Part shown: piece by piece, positions 43,926 to 55,774 of the stretch | Position numbering within the stretch: the first letter of the stretch is position 1 | Layout: every line of letters starts with the position of its first letter | NCBI GenBank assembly: GCA_030295235.1 | Contig: AP026126.1 | Span: 1,674,001-1,738,000 of the forward strand | Direction of reading: 5' to 3' | Source of the DNA: Fistulifera solaris | Taxonomy: Eukaryota > Bacillariophyta > Bacillariophyceae > Naviculales > Stauroneidaceae | Length of the DNA stretch: 64,000 nucleotides | Translations under genes and position numbers: made by a program | The notes under the pieces: generated by a model | What the model was told of the DNA's origin: nothing | Database searches by the model: none | What the model saw: the letters and a program-made list of their open reading frames with translations, nothing else

Positions 43926-45676
43926 TCAATAATACAAGCTGTCATCAACGGACTGATTATCATGGTTGCTTTGTCTTCGAGCCGGGTATTCATCTTCCTC
44001 GTCGTTATCATTCATTGGGGAATCCTTGGCAGCTCCGAACTCTTGCGAATCGATGTATTGAGTTGGCTTGTAGGCTGACCGTAACGTGAGCATCCAAAAC
44101 CCGGCAAATGCCACAACCAGCATTCCCATAAACAGCCACATCAGAGCTGTCATCGAATAATCACAAGTTGCATCGTATGCTGTACTAGCATAGATAGGGA
44201 CGATAGTATCGCATTTCGTCAAAGCGATCGTGCGGCTGAGAGCATTGACGACAACTTGCATGATATCGACAATATCTATGATCATCAATCGAACGGACTC
44301 GAAGTCACGGTTACACAAGAGTTCGAGAGGTGCCATACTATCAGTATTCGACATGGTCGCACCAAGCTGTTCGAGATAAACTGAAGCATTTTTCTGATGA
44401 AAAAATTAGACGAAAGAAGTCAAGAAAGGGAGACGAATCGTGCGGAGAATCCTTACCAACTGGACCTCAAGTCGTTCAATTTGCTCAAAAGGATCCCTCG
44501 TCTGGCAGTTAGTGATGTAGAATTCTGCCAGCTTGTATTCGTTTGTCGTGTTCGGATAACCTTGTAGCGGCAAGATGTTAAGCACGGTTGTGTCCACTGT
44601 CTGTGGACCATTTTGGTCTTTCGGCAAGCAAAAATCCGAATTTATACCCACTGCGATGATCATGACCGTTGATATAATACATGCGGAAATGACCAAGATG
44701 AAGAAAAGCGGGAAGATGATCCAATTTACGAGACACGTAAACAAATGGAAATGTGCATCAAACATCGCGAGAATCGTAGCTGACATGAGAATAGCAGGAA
44801 TGATGGTGAAGGGTATTAAGATGATGAGAGACTGCCAAGACGTCAAATCGATATTGTCTGTTTCTTCTTGAACAGTACCGGCAGCACTCTGCAGTTCGTT
44901 CGCAGCCGACTCCAAACCGTCCAAGTCATCTCCTGCAAAATTCTCAAGCTCCGTCAAATAGGGGATCGCCTGATTCGCTTGGCTCACAATTTTTGTAGAA
45001 GCTCCCGAGTCTTCAAGTAGAGCATTACCTGGGCAAAAATTGTCACCGTTTAGTTCTGTAACAAGTTGCTCTTTGATACGCACAGCCGTTTCACGGACTC
45101 CCTTGACCGAGCTAAGAATATCACTTGCTTCTCTGGAAAGACCGTCGACAACATAGGAGTTATAGCTAACCGTATCGACAGTACTCTGAAGGTTTGATAA
45201 ACCATTTGTCACGGAAAGAATTGAAAAGATGATAAAAACCAAAGAACAAAGCAAAAACCATATGCGAACTCGTGTCGACCGAAGACGGAAGGAAGCTCTC
45301 TCGTAAGGCTTCTCTGTGTAGCCCGGATCGTCAACAGCTTGCTGAAAGCCTTGGCCTGCCCAAAACCCTACTCTGTGTTTGCCCATGCAACGGAGGAAGA
45401 TGATCGCAAAGAACCACACCAGAAAGAGAGTCATCATGAATATACCCATATAAATAAGACCATAAATATAATCCTCGCTTTCTTCGCTAGTTCCGAAAAG
45501 GTTTGTGATATCGCCCGAACGACCAAACCGTAACGATCCGGAAAATGCCGAGGCAAAACGGTGCTGAAGCAATCCGCAACAAAGAAAGAAAATGAGAACC
45601 TCGGCAGAATGACCCTTGTTGCTTACACCATAATTCCGCGTACCTCTCGAAAAGTTATTTCCCCTTCGTTCGACAT
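43926..45676 (-). CDS. Multi-pass membrane protein A, paralogue of 46282-48904 (3 exons)
   Basis: Exons 45644-45676 (MSNEGEITFRE), 44457-45563 and 43926-44393, introns of 80 and 63 nt, give 535 residues. About five membrane segments: YGLIYMGIFMMTLFLVWFFA, IWFLLCSLVFIIFSILSV, SLIILIPFTIIPAILMSATI, WIIFPLFFILVISACIISTV and MTALMWLFMGMLVVAFAGFW. Two large loops hold Cys-containing motifs (NFCPGNALLED; SDFCLPKDQ, then YITNC). The topology resembles Tweety-type or prominin-type proteins, but no family is assigned. The short first exon was found because no ATG opens the long frame and the donor and acceptor fit in phase 0. A paralogue lies head to head 605 bases away. Confidence 0.7.
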
Positions 45677-46281
45677 GATACTATTAATTATAAACGTTAG
45701 TAAGCGAATGAAAAGAAACTATGAATCCAACTTTGAATCTCTATCGGGCTCTCGCTTTATGGCGGACGAGAACGGAGGTCGATGTCGATCCAGCGTTTGT
45801 CGGAGTCGAGGATGCTTCTTCGTTTCCTTACTAACTTTCATCACCCAGCCGGCTGGCGGGAAGACGTTCTACGGTAATTTCGGTACTAACTGTGCGTAAA
45901 CTCCACAATGATCAATCTTGCGTGTTTATCGTGAGTCGTGCGGACTACTCTTGTCGTGGAACTACTTTCTATTGATAGTGAAAGCGCAGGTCACACCTAT
46001 TTTCCATGTGCCGAATTGTGTTCTAACCTGCTACTTAAGGCCAAACTACATGTTCATTGTTCAATCATGAATAGTTGTAAATCTTTTACATAGAGCGTCA
46101 CCTCCTCCACCTCCCATTTTGCTAAACACGTTCTCCCGTCACATTTTCAAGGTTTTCTTTTGCCAACAAGTACAAAGTAACAACCCAACAAAAGGTTCGA
46201 CAGCAGCGTCCAGCAGGGAAATTTTACAGCGTATGACTTATTATCTTTACAATTTCTTTCCACAACTTGCTAAAAAAGAAG
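45677..46281. other. Divergent promoter region of two paralogues
   Basis: 605 bases between the start codons of membrane proteins A (minus) and B (plus). No coding feature is recognised; the ORF 45561-45899 only overlaps the 5' end of A. The head-to-head layout suggests an inverted duplication and perhaps shared regulation (inference). Confidence 0.45.
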
Positions 46282-48904
46282 ATGGCTCCGGATGACAACA
46301 GTTCGGTAGGTGCACCAATCGTCAAATGGGATACGTTTCGATCTTTTTCCTCACTTTATTCTCTATATGCTTTTTTCGTCTTTCAGCGAGTCGAATCAAA
46401 TCTTGCGATGCGTAAAGCGCCAAGGTAAGAAATTGGCAGAAGACTCGACTTTGTTGGCTCATCTGTGCTGAATCTTTGTTCGTTTTTTTGCTTTGCAGAT
46501 TCGGCCATACGAGGGAGTTTGCCGCAGTCGTTTCGGAAGAGAGCCGCGACGAATACATCGACGGAGTAAGTTTCATAGGGAAAATTTATGTCTTTAATAT
46601 CTAAGCTCATGTATGTTCCAGCTTGCTGCCTTCGCAGTTTTTATTTTCGCTTTCACTTTTGTTTGGTTGGTGATAATCTTTCTCTTCAAATTTCACTACG
46701 GTGTCGACCGCGTTGGATGGGCTGCCGGTGGGGATGTTGTTGATGTAGAATATCTGAGGAAGCAGGGAATAAGTCGGAAGCACAGAACACAACGAATTCA
46801 TCGCAACTGGCGCGTGCAATCTACCTTTTGATTGCCTCAATGTGCATACCCGTCCTCTCATTTTTATTGGTGAATCATGGACTAGAACCCTTCATCGAAA
46901 GCTTGATGGATATCGAAGACATGACCAACGATGTTGCTACACAAGCTTACATTGGAATTTATACCGGACAACAGATCGACACAATATACAACAATTTACG
47001 GAATCTAGTCTCTCATAACGTCACAACTTTATGTCCCGATTTCCCTTCCAGTCTTTTGAATAATGAAAGTCGATTCACCGTTGCTCATGAGGACTTATCG
47101 AATTCGTTGACCTCTCTTCTACCGGTAGTCAATGAAACAATTCCAATTACCGTCGAAGTGCTTGAAGCAGTGACAACAGCAACGAGAAAAGCAGAAGATA
47201 TTGTTGATATCATTCGCAGTCACGACTGGCTATTGATCCTCCTACTGGCCGTTCTTAATATCATCAATGCTTTCTTCCTATTCGGTGTATTTCTGACGAA
47301 AAATAATGTGGGCTTTCCTGTGCTTCAAGCGTTTACAGGCTATCTGCTGGTTCCTTCATTTCTTCTTGTCTTGTTGGTGTTTGTCTGCGCGAGTGGTCTC
47401 TTCGCCGCCGCCGCCATTTCAAATGCAGGTGAGTCGTTCTAAGCTGAATGTGAAGCGAAGGCAACTTTCGATCTAATCGATCGCTTTGCACTGTTTAATT
47501 AGATTTCTGTTCCGGGGGATATGGTGTTCCAAATCCAATCGGTACATTTCGTGACATTTCAATTAGACTCGGTTACAAAGACAACAGCGTCCCCTTGACC
47601 GCTCTCGAATATTATACTTCTGTACGTATACCTTCTTGTGTTCCTTGAAACCATTGAATGACACTCATCCATTGGTTTCGCTTCAGAACTGTCGCGCTGA
47701 ACATCCGCTAGCGCTCATAAACGAGGCAAAACGATACGTTGAGATGTCCACAATCCGTTTTGATCAGCTTTCGGATGCTCTAAAGTCAACGACGTGGGAA
47801 GAGGTTCCCGATGGATGCGAAGTGCGATTCCCATTTTCCAACTCGTCGTTTCATGAAATAGCAGATAATCTGGGGATGTTGCAAGACAATTTCAATCAAG
47901 TATTAGAACTGACTTCTTGTTCCAATATGCGACCGATCTTTCATTATCTTTCTTCCGGTTCAATCTGCACCGAATCCGTTAGTGGATTAAGTGTTCTCTT
48001 CGCGCTCACTTCCGCAATTTCTGTGTTAGGTCTGGTTTTGCTGACGACACGGGCGGCCATTTTTAACCCTATAATCAAAGCAAGGCGCATTAAACGGAGA
48101 GAGAAAGAATTCAATGAATATAAATGCTACATGGCGAGATACTACGATACAGATACATGGAAAATGGACCCGCCAAAACCTTTCGAAAATGACATCATAT
48201 GCTTATCAACGATGGAGTCTGACGACACATCCCCTCGATCATTTCTTACAGATTCAGACGGTACCACAGTTGAAACGAAAAGTTCCATCGTGCAACACAG
48301 TGAGGAGACGTTGAACCTTTCGTTGCAGTCTGATGGTAAATTCTTCCGGAAAAGTCAGTTCTATCACGGAGAAATCGAAGTCATCTACTATTCTTCGGAT
48401 TCAGACTCTGATGACGAAAACGGTGAATCGGTCTCTATTTCAAGGAGCTTAAATTCTAGCATGTCTACCTTGTCTGGGCTTCTCTGGAGTTCAGGGAGAG
48501 CAACGGCGCAATACAATAAAAGTAAATCAGAAACGGATCCACAAGCTTGTCCAACGGTAAAAGCATCGGATGTAACCGGAACCACTAGGTCAAATAATAT
48601 GCGTCTGTTCTTTGGGACTGGTCCGCCTTTACAGAGTCCAAAGATGGCAAAACCAGAAGTACAAGAGCCAAGTCTGCATATAAGCGTCCCATTAGATCAT
48701 GATGTTCCGCATCATGATATTACAAGCAATCCTCTTAGCCTCGGAAATATGGAAGTGTCTATCGACGACTTATTTGATGATTCTTGTGACCATCCCTTTG
48801 CTGAGGCTCCATCTACCCCTGACGCACCACAAAAGAAAGTCAGCGCAGTTGCAAGAACAGCCGGTGCTCGAACCATTGAGATCCGTGTGAAAAATCAACC
48901 TTAG
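46282..48904 (+). CDS. Multi-pass membrane protein B, paralogue of 43926-45676 (6 exons, one-base frame break)
   Basis: Exons 46282-46305, 46387-46424, 46499-46565, 46622-47428, 47503-47621 and 47687-48904. All junctions agree in phase. Membrane segments include FAVFIFAFTFVWLVIIFLF, YLLIASMCIPVLSFLLV, WLLILLLAVLNIINAFFLFG, LVPSFLLVLLVFVCASGLFA and LSVLFALTSAISVLGLVLL. The spliced block DFCSGGYGVPN, then ALEYYTS|NCRAEHP, aligns with DFCLPKDQN and EFYITNCQTRDP of protein A. Exon 4 changes frame near 46818; one extra A in AA gives RNWRVQIYLLIAS, which aligns with RSTRVRIWFLLCS of A. The C-terminal 250 residues are cytosolic-looking, with an acidic Ser cluster (SSDSDSDDENGES). Confidence 0.7.
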
Positions 48905-51137
48905 CGCAATGGCGAAACTCTGTATTTAGTAAACTCAATCCTTATAAGACAACCTATGTTGACTCTAGACTTGATGAGAGACAGCGAGACTCATTCCATA
49001 CAGGTGCCGAAAAGCTGAAATGAAGAAACAAGCGCAAGTGGCGACCACTGTTACCGTCGTATGTTTCTCAGCAATTTTCTCGTTTATTGGTGTCCCCTTA
49101 CTTTTGAAAACTGCGAGGTCCAAGACATTACACCAATGCCATGCAAATGTCTTTGGTTGGGAACAGATTCATTGAACGAATCATGTCTATCGATTATACC
49201 CCGCCATCTTTTCTTGATCTTCGGAGCGATGTCCAAAGAGAGCGGCTACTATTCAGCCTCGTGTTTGACAAGTCCTTCCGCTTAGCTAGCGCCGAACTCA
49301 TCTGTAGTTAGCCCTCTTTTGGGATAGTCGACCCTCTTGACAAGCCAGAGATTTGACTAAAACTGGAACGTTGAGTCGTCAAAAGAATTAAAGACTCGTC
49401 AATGCGCGTACGGGTCCTTGTAAGGAAGCACGACCACGTTTATACCAAGCGGGCTGTCGTACGCTCTAAATTGCTATTTGATCCAAAATAAAAGGCGTTT
49501 GCGCGGCCATTGGCGAAGGACAAGGAAAAGGCCAAGCACTTGTTGTGTTGTTTTTCCTCATGGTTCTGTGGTGATCCGGAGTGATTCAAAAACTATGTTT
49601 GTTCTGTGGACAAGAGGATGTATTCCTTGCTCGGGATCAGTGTGTCATTTTTAGTAATTATGTTCATTACCGACGGACACCAATCATCAATATTTCGTAA
49701 ACCTCTGACGAGAAGGTCTAGATTGAGTGTGAATGCGAGAAAGTTTGTTAAGCTGAGATAAAAGGTCAGGAAAGTTTTATGCGTCAATTTGAAGCGCCAT
49801 GACATGTGGAGAGCCAATAGCCCTATTCGTCCAATACTACCACACAACGGACGGGTAGCCTTTCAAATACCGCCACAGTACCTGGAGAATAAGAAGATAA
49901 ACAAAAATTCATATCGAAGACATCGAGTCATCGGTGGGGCGATACCGGTTGTCTACCAATTCTTGCGTGCTTGTGGCTGGCAACATCCGTATATCAATGG
50001 TCGAGTCCTTAGACTTCGAATGTAAATCGCTTATCGTACAAGTTGTCTTTCCCACAGAATTCGGAAACGCTGATCTATCTGCGAGTATACTTGATGGTAA
50101 TGGAACTCTTTCGACTAGCGTGGGAGACCTTGTGCCGTTATAAGCACTTGAACGATGCCATGAACGAAGCAGTTTTCTGAACCCCAGTGTGCGTCTTCTC
50201 ATGAATAAATGGTCAAGGTCATCTACGGAGTAAAAGAATGAAAGAGAATTTTTTCAAAAGTACAGCAAGGTTCTGATCACGCGGTTGATCACCATTAGAA
50301 TGTGTCCCGACGTCCCGACCTGTCGGCTGCGTCAAACGATCAAAAACTAATATCGTCGACCCAGCGTCACGAAAACAAATAGAAGTACGGTATCAAGCGA
50401 CTTTCGCGTCATTTTCCGCACACTCTAGGCATCCACAATTTGTCATTATTTCGGAAGATATCGATGGTCCTAAAAAGGCAACGAAATGTCGACTACTCCG
50501 GAGTATAATTTTTCATGGGCTACGTACGCATGGGCATTTTTTGCCTGAGAACACGGTTTGATGACAATAGGGAATACCTGGTAGGGATACAAAGTGCAAA
50601 GAAAGCTACTATCATGAAGCGGTACTGTACACATTTTGGCTTACATATCGCAGTGTGTTTGTAAATTGTCATTTTGGGTTCACGGACAGACTGGACAATC
50701 TTTAAGACTCGTGACAAAATAAGATAGAGTATCCGTTTACGGGACTCACTTAGCATATTCACAAAAACCACCTTATCAACGCGAATTGTTACCTAATCTA
50801 ATTGACATCGCAAAGCGTGGACACCAGATGATGATTAACATACAATTATGTATGATGTTGTTCTTGCTGAGAATGGATATAGGTGGACAGAGGACAGAGG
50901 ATTGTGCGTGAAAATTTAACTTGAACTTTAGTGTTGAATGATGAACTGGTGATCCTATTTTTGTTCATATTCATTCCATTCAAGTGCACTACCACGTACT
51001 TCCTAGACCATGAAATTATAAGGCAAACGCATGCGCAAACAGTCCTTTTCATTTTCAGGTTGTGGTTTTCTGATTGCTACTTTAGTATTTGGGAGAATTA
51101 TTGTGGAGTGCAAACAACACATCGATGTAATGCTGCA
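48905..51137. other. Intergenic, no gene recognised
   Basis: About 2.2 kb without a recognisable gene. One TACCTGGTA lies at 50575-50583. Small ORFs (49061-49285, 49593-50202, 50520-50771) show no domain. The frame of kinase 1 is open from 50931, but the 69 extra residues are not kinase-like. Confidence 0.45.
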
Positions 51138-52762
51138 ATGAAGATTTCCACCTCGGAAGATGACCATGAAGACAAAAAATGCAAACTCAGGAAGGAACGA
51201 AAAGATGCAAAAGACCTTCTTGAAAGAGCCCATGATATTCTCAAAGAAGCCGACGAATCATACATCGCAAATAACACCGGACCTCGACGGCGATACCCAA
51301 CGATCGATTTATGCGAAGTTCTAATAGGCCCTTTACTGGGGGTCGGAGGCTTCTGTCAAGTATTTGAAGTCAAGCAATTCCGACTCAATGAGCTAGAGCA
51401 AATAAAAGAGGAAGGTGACGAGACGAATGAAAGCAATACGCTAGCAACTTCTATATCAAACGCGAAAGACGAGAGCAGCACACCATCAAAAGGCGCAACG
51501 GAACGGGGTGACAAACGGGTCGATGACTCTTCCCTCATGAATGACGATGAAACGCATTACGATATAAGAAATGCACGCACCACCATGGCGCGACTCGTCC
51601 GTAGAGATGGAAGCGCTCGCTATGCAATCAAAAAGCTTCATGAGGACTTAAACGAAATCGAACGGGCTCGCGGAATTGTCGATCTAGCTCTAGAGGCCAA
51701 ATATCTTTCGGTTTTGTGGCATCCTAACATCAGTAAGTATCGTTTTGTTGCGAATGCGCGCGGTTCCTTGGATGGTCGGCTCACTTTTCCGCGTCAAGTA
51801 AAAATGAGAGCAATCGCTTCGGGGTCCTCTCTTGACTCCAAATTTTTCATCATCATGGATCGACTTTACGATATATTGGACCATAGGTTTGAAAAGTGGG
51901 TAGTAACAAAACAAAGGAATAAAGGAGGTTTATTCGGAAGGGGTGCGAATCGCGAACTTTTACATGAATTACTGGTCGAACGCTTAACCGTTGCTTATGA
52001 TCTTGCTTCGGCACTCTGTTACATGCACGAGCACCATCTTGTGTACCGAGACCTGAAAAAGGTATAATTTTACTTATGTGTCCGGAGTTTGCAGAGGAAA
52101 AGACTCTCACTTATCTTGCTTCTCGTATTCTGACTTTTTGGTTTCTTATTTCTTTCATTCTTGCCTTTCCGGCCAACCCTGTGATGGGCCATTGCGGAAA
52201 CCCCAATTCATAGGAAAATCTTGGCTTTGATATAAGAAACGATTTAAAAGTTTTTGATTTCGGCTTGTGCAAAACTTTGACACCTTCTTTGAAGGCACGT
52301 GATGAGAAGGGCAAAGAGGTGTACGGATTCAATCTTACTCCCCGAACTGGCTCTATACCATTCATGGCACCCGAAGTGGCGGAATGCAACCCATACGACA
52401 CTCAATGTGATGTCTTTTCATTCGCCGTCTTGCTGTGGGAAATCATGTCGTTGAAACCTGTATTTGATAATTATTCACGTCGCGAGTACTATTTGCGGGT
52501 CGTGAAACATCAAGAGAGACCTGTGGTTCCACCACGAAGCTGTCCGCCTCTGGTTCGAGTGGCTGTGAAAGAAGGGTGGGATCACGATCCACAAAAACGA
52601 CCCAACATGAAGCGAATGGCGGCATTGATCCGGGGAGATTTAAACGATTTGACGAACGATCCAACGATACGAGATCGAACAACACACATGAAAAATCGAT
52701 CCAGTCACAGTCAAAGGAATATCATGCGTAGTTTGACAACGAAAAGCTCTCATGGTCTCTGA
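51138..52762 (+). CDS. Protein kinase 1, diatom-type with insert in N-lobe (3 exons)
   Basis: Exons 51138-51732, 51799-52061 and 52214-52762. An N-terminal helix (AKDLLERAHDILKEADESYI) is followed by the Gly-rich loop GPLLGVGGFCQVFEV. About 100 residues of acidic insert come before the VAIK-type Lys in ARYAIKKLHE. The catalytic loop is VYRDLKKENLGF (usual RDLKPEN), the Mg loop KVFDFGLCK, and the P+1 region GSIPFMAPEVAE. The tail has KEGWDHDPQKRPNMKRMAAL. The 66-nt intron 51733-51798 is a multiple of three and stop-free; the paralogue at 53792 has an intron at the same point (HPNI|IK), which reveals it. The third exon starts after a longer intron of 152 nt. The target is unknown. Confidence 0.85.
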
Positions 52763-52855
52763 TCGCTTGTGCAGAAGCTGGACAAGTATCCTTCATTTCG
52801 ACTTCACGTCTCGATTTAGTAGAAGCAGCTTTTTCTTTAGACAAGCAAACTATGA

Positions 52856-53434
52856 TTATAACTCGTTTTTGTCTCCTGCAATGTCGTTTTCTGATATCAA
52901 ATCGAGAGTATGCTGATTACTAGTCATTTCACGGCAAGTCGCCCCACTGGTACGGGACGGCATGCTCAGATCCACACCCGCTGCATCGCGCAGCACCCTA
53001 ATTGTTTCGGCATGGCGTCGCTCTCTCCCCCAACAAGCTCTGTGTAACGGAGCATAACCGTCCGTATGAAAATCATCCTTCACATTAATACCTGCATGAA
53101 TCAAGAGACTCATGATTTCGGGTCGTCCTTGGAAAGCCGCTCCGTGTGCCGGAGTATATCCATCCTTTTCGGGTATCGATACGTCCACCACATCTCTCCG
53201 CGACAGCAGATACTCCACTACATCTGTTTGTCCCCGCAAAACAGCCGCCATTAAGGGTGTTTGCAGGCTACCGGGAGCCTGGTAATTGACATTGGCGCCC
53301 TCTTCCATAAACTTGGCGACACTCTCGACATCGTTTTGAATGGCGGACATGAACAGTTTGTCTTCGAGAGACTGGCTCAGCGCGAGTTGCTGTTTAAAAC
53401 TGAAAAGAACCAAGGAGAGAATTTTTAAGTTCAT
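52856..53434 (-). CDS. Secreted ankyrin-repeat protein
   Basis: 192 residues. The N terminus MNLKILSLVLFSFKQQLALS is a signal peptide. Ankyrin repeats follow: LFMSAIQNDVESVAKFMEEG, then ANVNYQAPGSLQTPLMAAVL, RGQTDVVEYLLSRRDVVDVS, DGYTPAHGAAFQGRPEIMSL and DGYAPLHRACWGRERRHAET. Ankyrin repeats mediate protein binding and are rare in secreted proteins. The gene sits between the two related kinases on the opposite strand. There is no catalytic domain. Confidence 0.75.
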   Translation of the reverse strand: MNLKILSLVLFSFKQQLALSQSLEDKLFMSAIQNDVESVAKFMEEGANVNYQAPGSLQTPLMAAVLRGQTDVVEYLLSRRDVVDVSIPEKDGYTPAHGAAFQGRPEIMSLLIHAGINVKDDFHTDGYAPLHRACWGRERRHAETIRVLRDAAGVDLSMPSRTSGATCREMTSNQHTLDLISENDIAGDKNEL

Positions 53435-53791
53435 GGCGGTAAAGTCTCACTGATGCAACTTGAATTGTGACAATAAGTAATACTCCAAAGTAACCATTAC
53501 AATCGAACGATTTTAGAAGCAAAATTATCCAAGTACCGGTAGATAGAAACGGATCTCATTGTCACTGGATGTCGTAACGAAACCTACGCATTAGTATCCG
53601 GTACCGGTTCATGGTTCGGCGCGTCTGCACCATAGCATCATCAATGCGTCTTGCCAGTTTATTGCAAGCAGCTGCAAAATAAACACCTCGACATCGACAC
53701 CTCTCTCATTCTTTGGCAACGTAAATAACACAAAACCCATTGCAACACACACTTCTGCTACACCGTCACATCTTTTCTTATATGCCACATC
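53435..53791. other. Divergent promoter region
   Basis: 357 bases between the ankyrin gene (minus) and kinase 2 (plus). GTACCGGTA-type motifs lie at about 53532 and 53600; no TACCWGGTA was seen. No coding feature is visible. Confidence 0.45.
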
Positions 53792-55376
53792 ATGAGTGGC
53801 GATGATGACTTAGCGAAGCGCCTATTACAGAAAGCGGATAGAATACTGAAAGAGGTGGATGAAGCTTACATCATCAAACAACGAGGGCATCACCAAAGAG
53901 CCATGCCGACGTTTCGGCCCGAAGAACTCTCTTTGGGTAAAACGCTGGGCACAGGGGGCTTTGGGATTGTCAGCGAAATATCAAAGTTTAGTTTAGATCC
54001 AGATGAACCCTCCGAAGAGCTTCCTGTCGATACAGAAGGCGAGGAGCATCCGATTACGTTGGAGAATCCACAACAACCCAACAACAACATACATCCAACG
54101 GTCAGCTTGGACGACGCAATACCAGGAACTTTCGTGGAAGTTGTCGATCGACCAGAAGAATTAACGATGAATGATCATGTTCATTACGATGTGAAAAAGG
54201 CTAGAGAGTTCATGGCGAATCGGTGTATGCGAAATGGCAAAGCACGGTATGCGATCAAGCGCCTTCATAAAGCTCTTACGCCCGTCGAAAAGGCCCGAGG
54301 AATGATTGATCTGGCGATTGAAGCCAAATATTTATCTACAGTGTGGCATCCAAATATCAGTAAGTGTTGCATTTCGCTGGGTTTGTAGATCGACACACGG
54401 AATAGACTCAACTTGTCTCTTTGACTAGTCAAACTACGAGGTGTCGCCAAGGGCGACATGGTCGATCCGGATTTCTTCATCATCATTGATCGACTCTACA
54501 TGACACTAGACGTTCACATAAAAGAGTGGGCTGCCACATTCAAAAGCAAGAAAGGGTCCTTGTTTGGGATCGGAAAAGATAAGGATGGACTGAAGGGTTT
54601 GCTGATCGACCGCTTAACGGTGGCCTACGATCTCGCTGCTGCTTTCTTTTATCTTCACGAGAACCGGTAAGCTTTTAAATTGCGTGTTACTTTGACAGGA
54701 GTCAAAATTTCAGTGGACTGACATCGAGACACGAAGAGTGGTCTACAGGGACATTAAGCGTAAGTTGTTACATCGACATTTTTCGTTCCATCATAATTGT
54801 TCATCTTACCTTGGATGATTTCCGGATCATAAAGCTGAAAATATCGGTTTTGATGCAAGAGGAGATTGCAAGCTTTTCGATTTTGGATTGTGCAAGTCAT
54901 TATCACCGAACTTGAAGGCACCGAATGGAGGGTATGGTTATAAGCTGACAGGAAGAGCAGGGAGCCTGCCGTATATGGCACCTGAAGTGGTGCGTATGGA
55001 GACGTATGACACCAAATGTGATGTGTTTTCGTTTGCTATTCTCTTTTGGGAAATCATGAGTTTGAAGGAATCATTTCAGGGGATGAATCCAACTAGTTTT
55101 GTGGAGCATGTTGTTGTGGAGAAAACACGGCCAAAGATAGCGAAAAGCTGGCCACCACTGACAAGGTTATTACTCCCTGAGGCTTGGGACGACGATCCGC
55201 GCAAACGTCCCGATATGAAACGCGTGGCAGTAATGATTCGCGCTGACTTGAATGATGTTTCAAGTAGCGAGGATGTCTTGCATCGAACGGATCATATGTT
55301 AAATAGATCACGTCATTCCGCACGTGAAATGTTTGATAGTTCTGACGTTGGCGGCAATAGTTATCGTCGGAAATGA
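53792..55376 (+). CDS. Protein kinase 2, paralogue of kinase 1 (4 exons)
   Basis: Exons 53792-54359, 54429-54666, 54737-54759 and 54835-55376, all in phase. The layout matches kinase 1: LLQKADRILKEVDEAYIIKQ, Gly loop GKTLGTGGFGIVSEI, an acidic insert, ARYAIKRLHK, catalytic YRDIK|PENIGF, Mg loop KLFDFGLCK, GSLPYMAPEVVR, then WEIMSLKESFQG and PRKRPDMKRVAVM. It carries the usual HRD-type PEN, where kinase 1 has KEN. A tiny 23-nt exon encodes VVYRDIK. Introns at HPNI|I and near RDIK|PEN are shared with kinase 1. The two genes are a tandem duplication of the kinase unit, separated by the ankyrin gene. Confidence 0.85.
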
Positions 55377-55420
55377 ATTTTCTAAGTACTAAAGTGATTG
55401 TTATTAGTAAAGCTGCCCTC

Positions 55421-55774
55421 CTAGTTATTGATACTCCACGTATGTTGGCAGTTGGGACAGTCGTAAAATACAGTTTGACCTTCATCAACACTTCTCAGTT
55501 GAACTGTGTAATATCCCACTTCAGGATGAGCGCATTTTATACAAGGCTCTTCGATGGTTGCTCGAACTGGTTCTTTCGATCGTTTCAGTGCTTGTTGTTC
55601 TTCGTCGCTCTTGGCCCAAATCGGTTCTGGTCGAGGAGCGGAGTAGGTTGTCGTCGTCGGCAGATCATCCATCTCCGAAAGATGGGATTTGTAGGAACAG
55701 ACGTCACACTGGATCAAGCCAGAGCTATCGACGCGTAAAGTAGCGTGGCATCCCGGACAGAATGGCCAAGGCAT
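55421..55774 (-). CDS. RPA12: RNA polymerase I subunit RPA12
   Basis: 117 residues with two zinc ribbons. The N-terminal one uses C6, C9, C23 and C26 (FCPGCHATLRVDSSGLIQCD, VCSYKS). The C-terminal TFIIS-type ribbon is CIKCAHPEVGYYTVQLRSVD followed by EGQTVFYDCPNCQHTW, with the acidic hairpin DE. This is the standard size and pattern of Rpa12/ZNRD1, which supports transcript cleavage and termination by Pol I in the nucleolus. No anomalies. Confidence 0.95.
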   Translation of the reverse strand: MPWPFCPGCHATLRVDSSGLIQCDVCSYKSHLSEMDDLPTTTTYSAPRPEPIWAKSDEEQQALKRSKEPVRATIEEPCIKCAHPEVGYYTVQLRSVDEGQTVFYDCPNCQHTWSINN

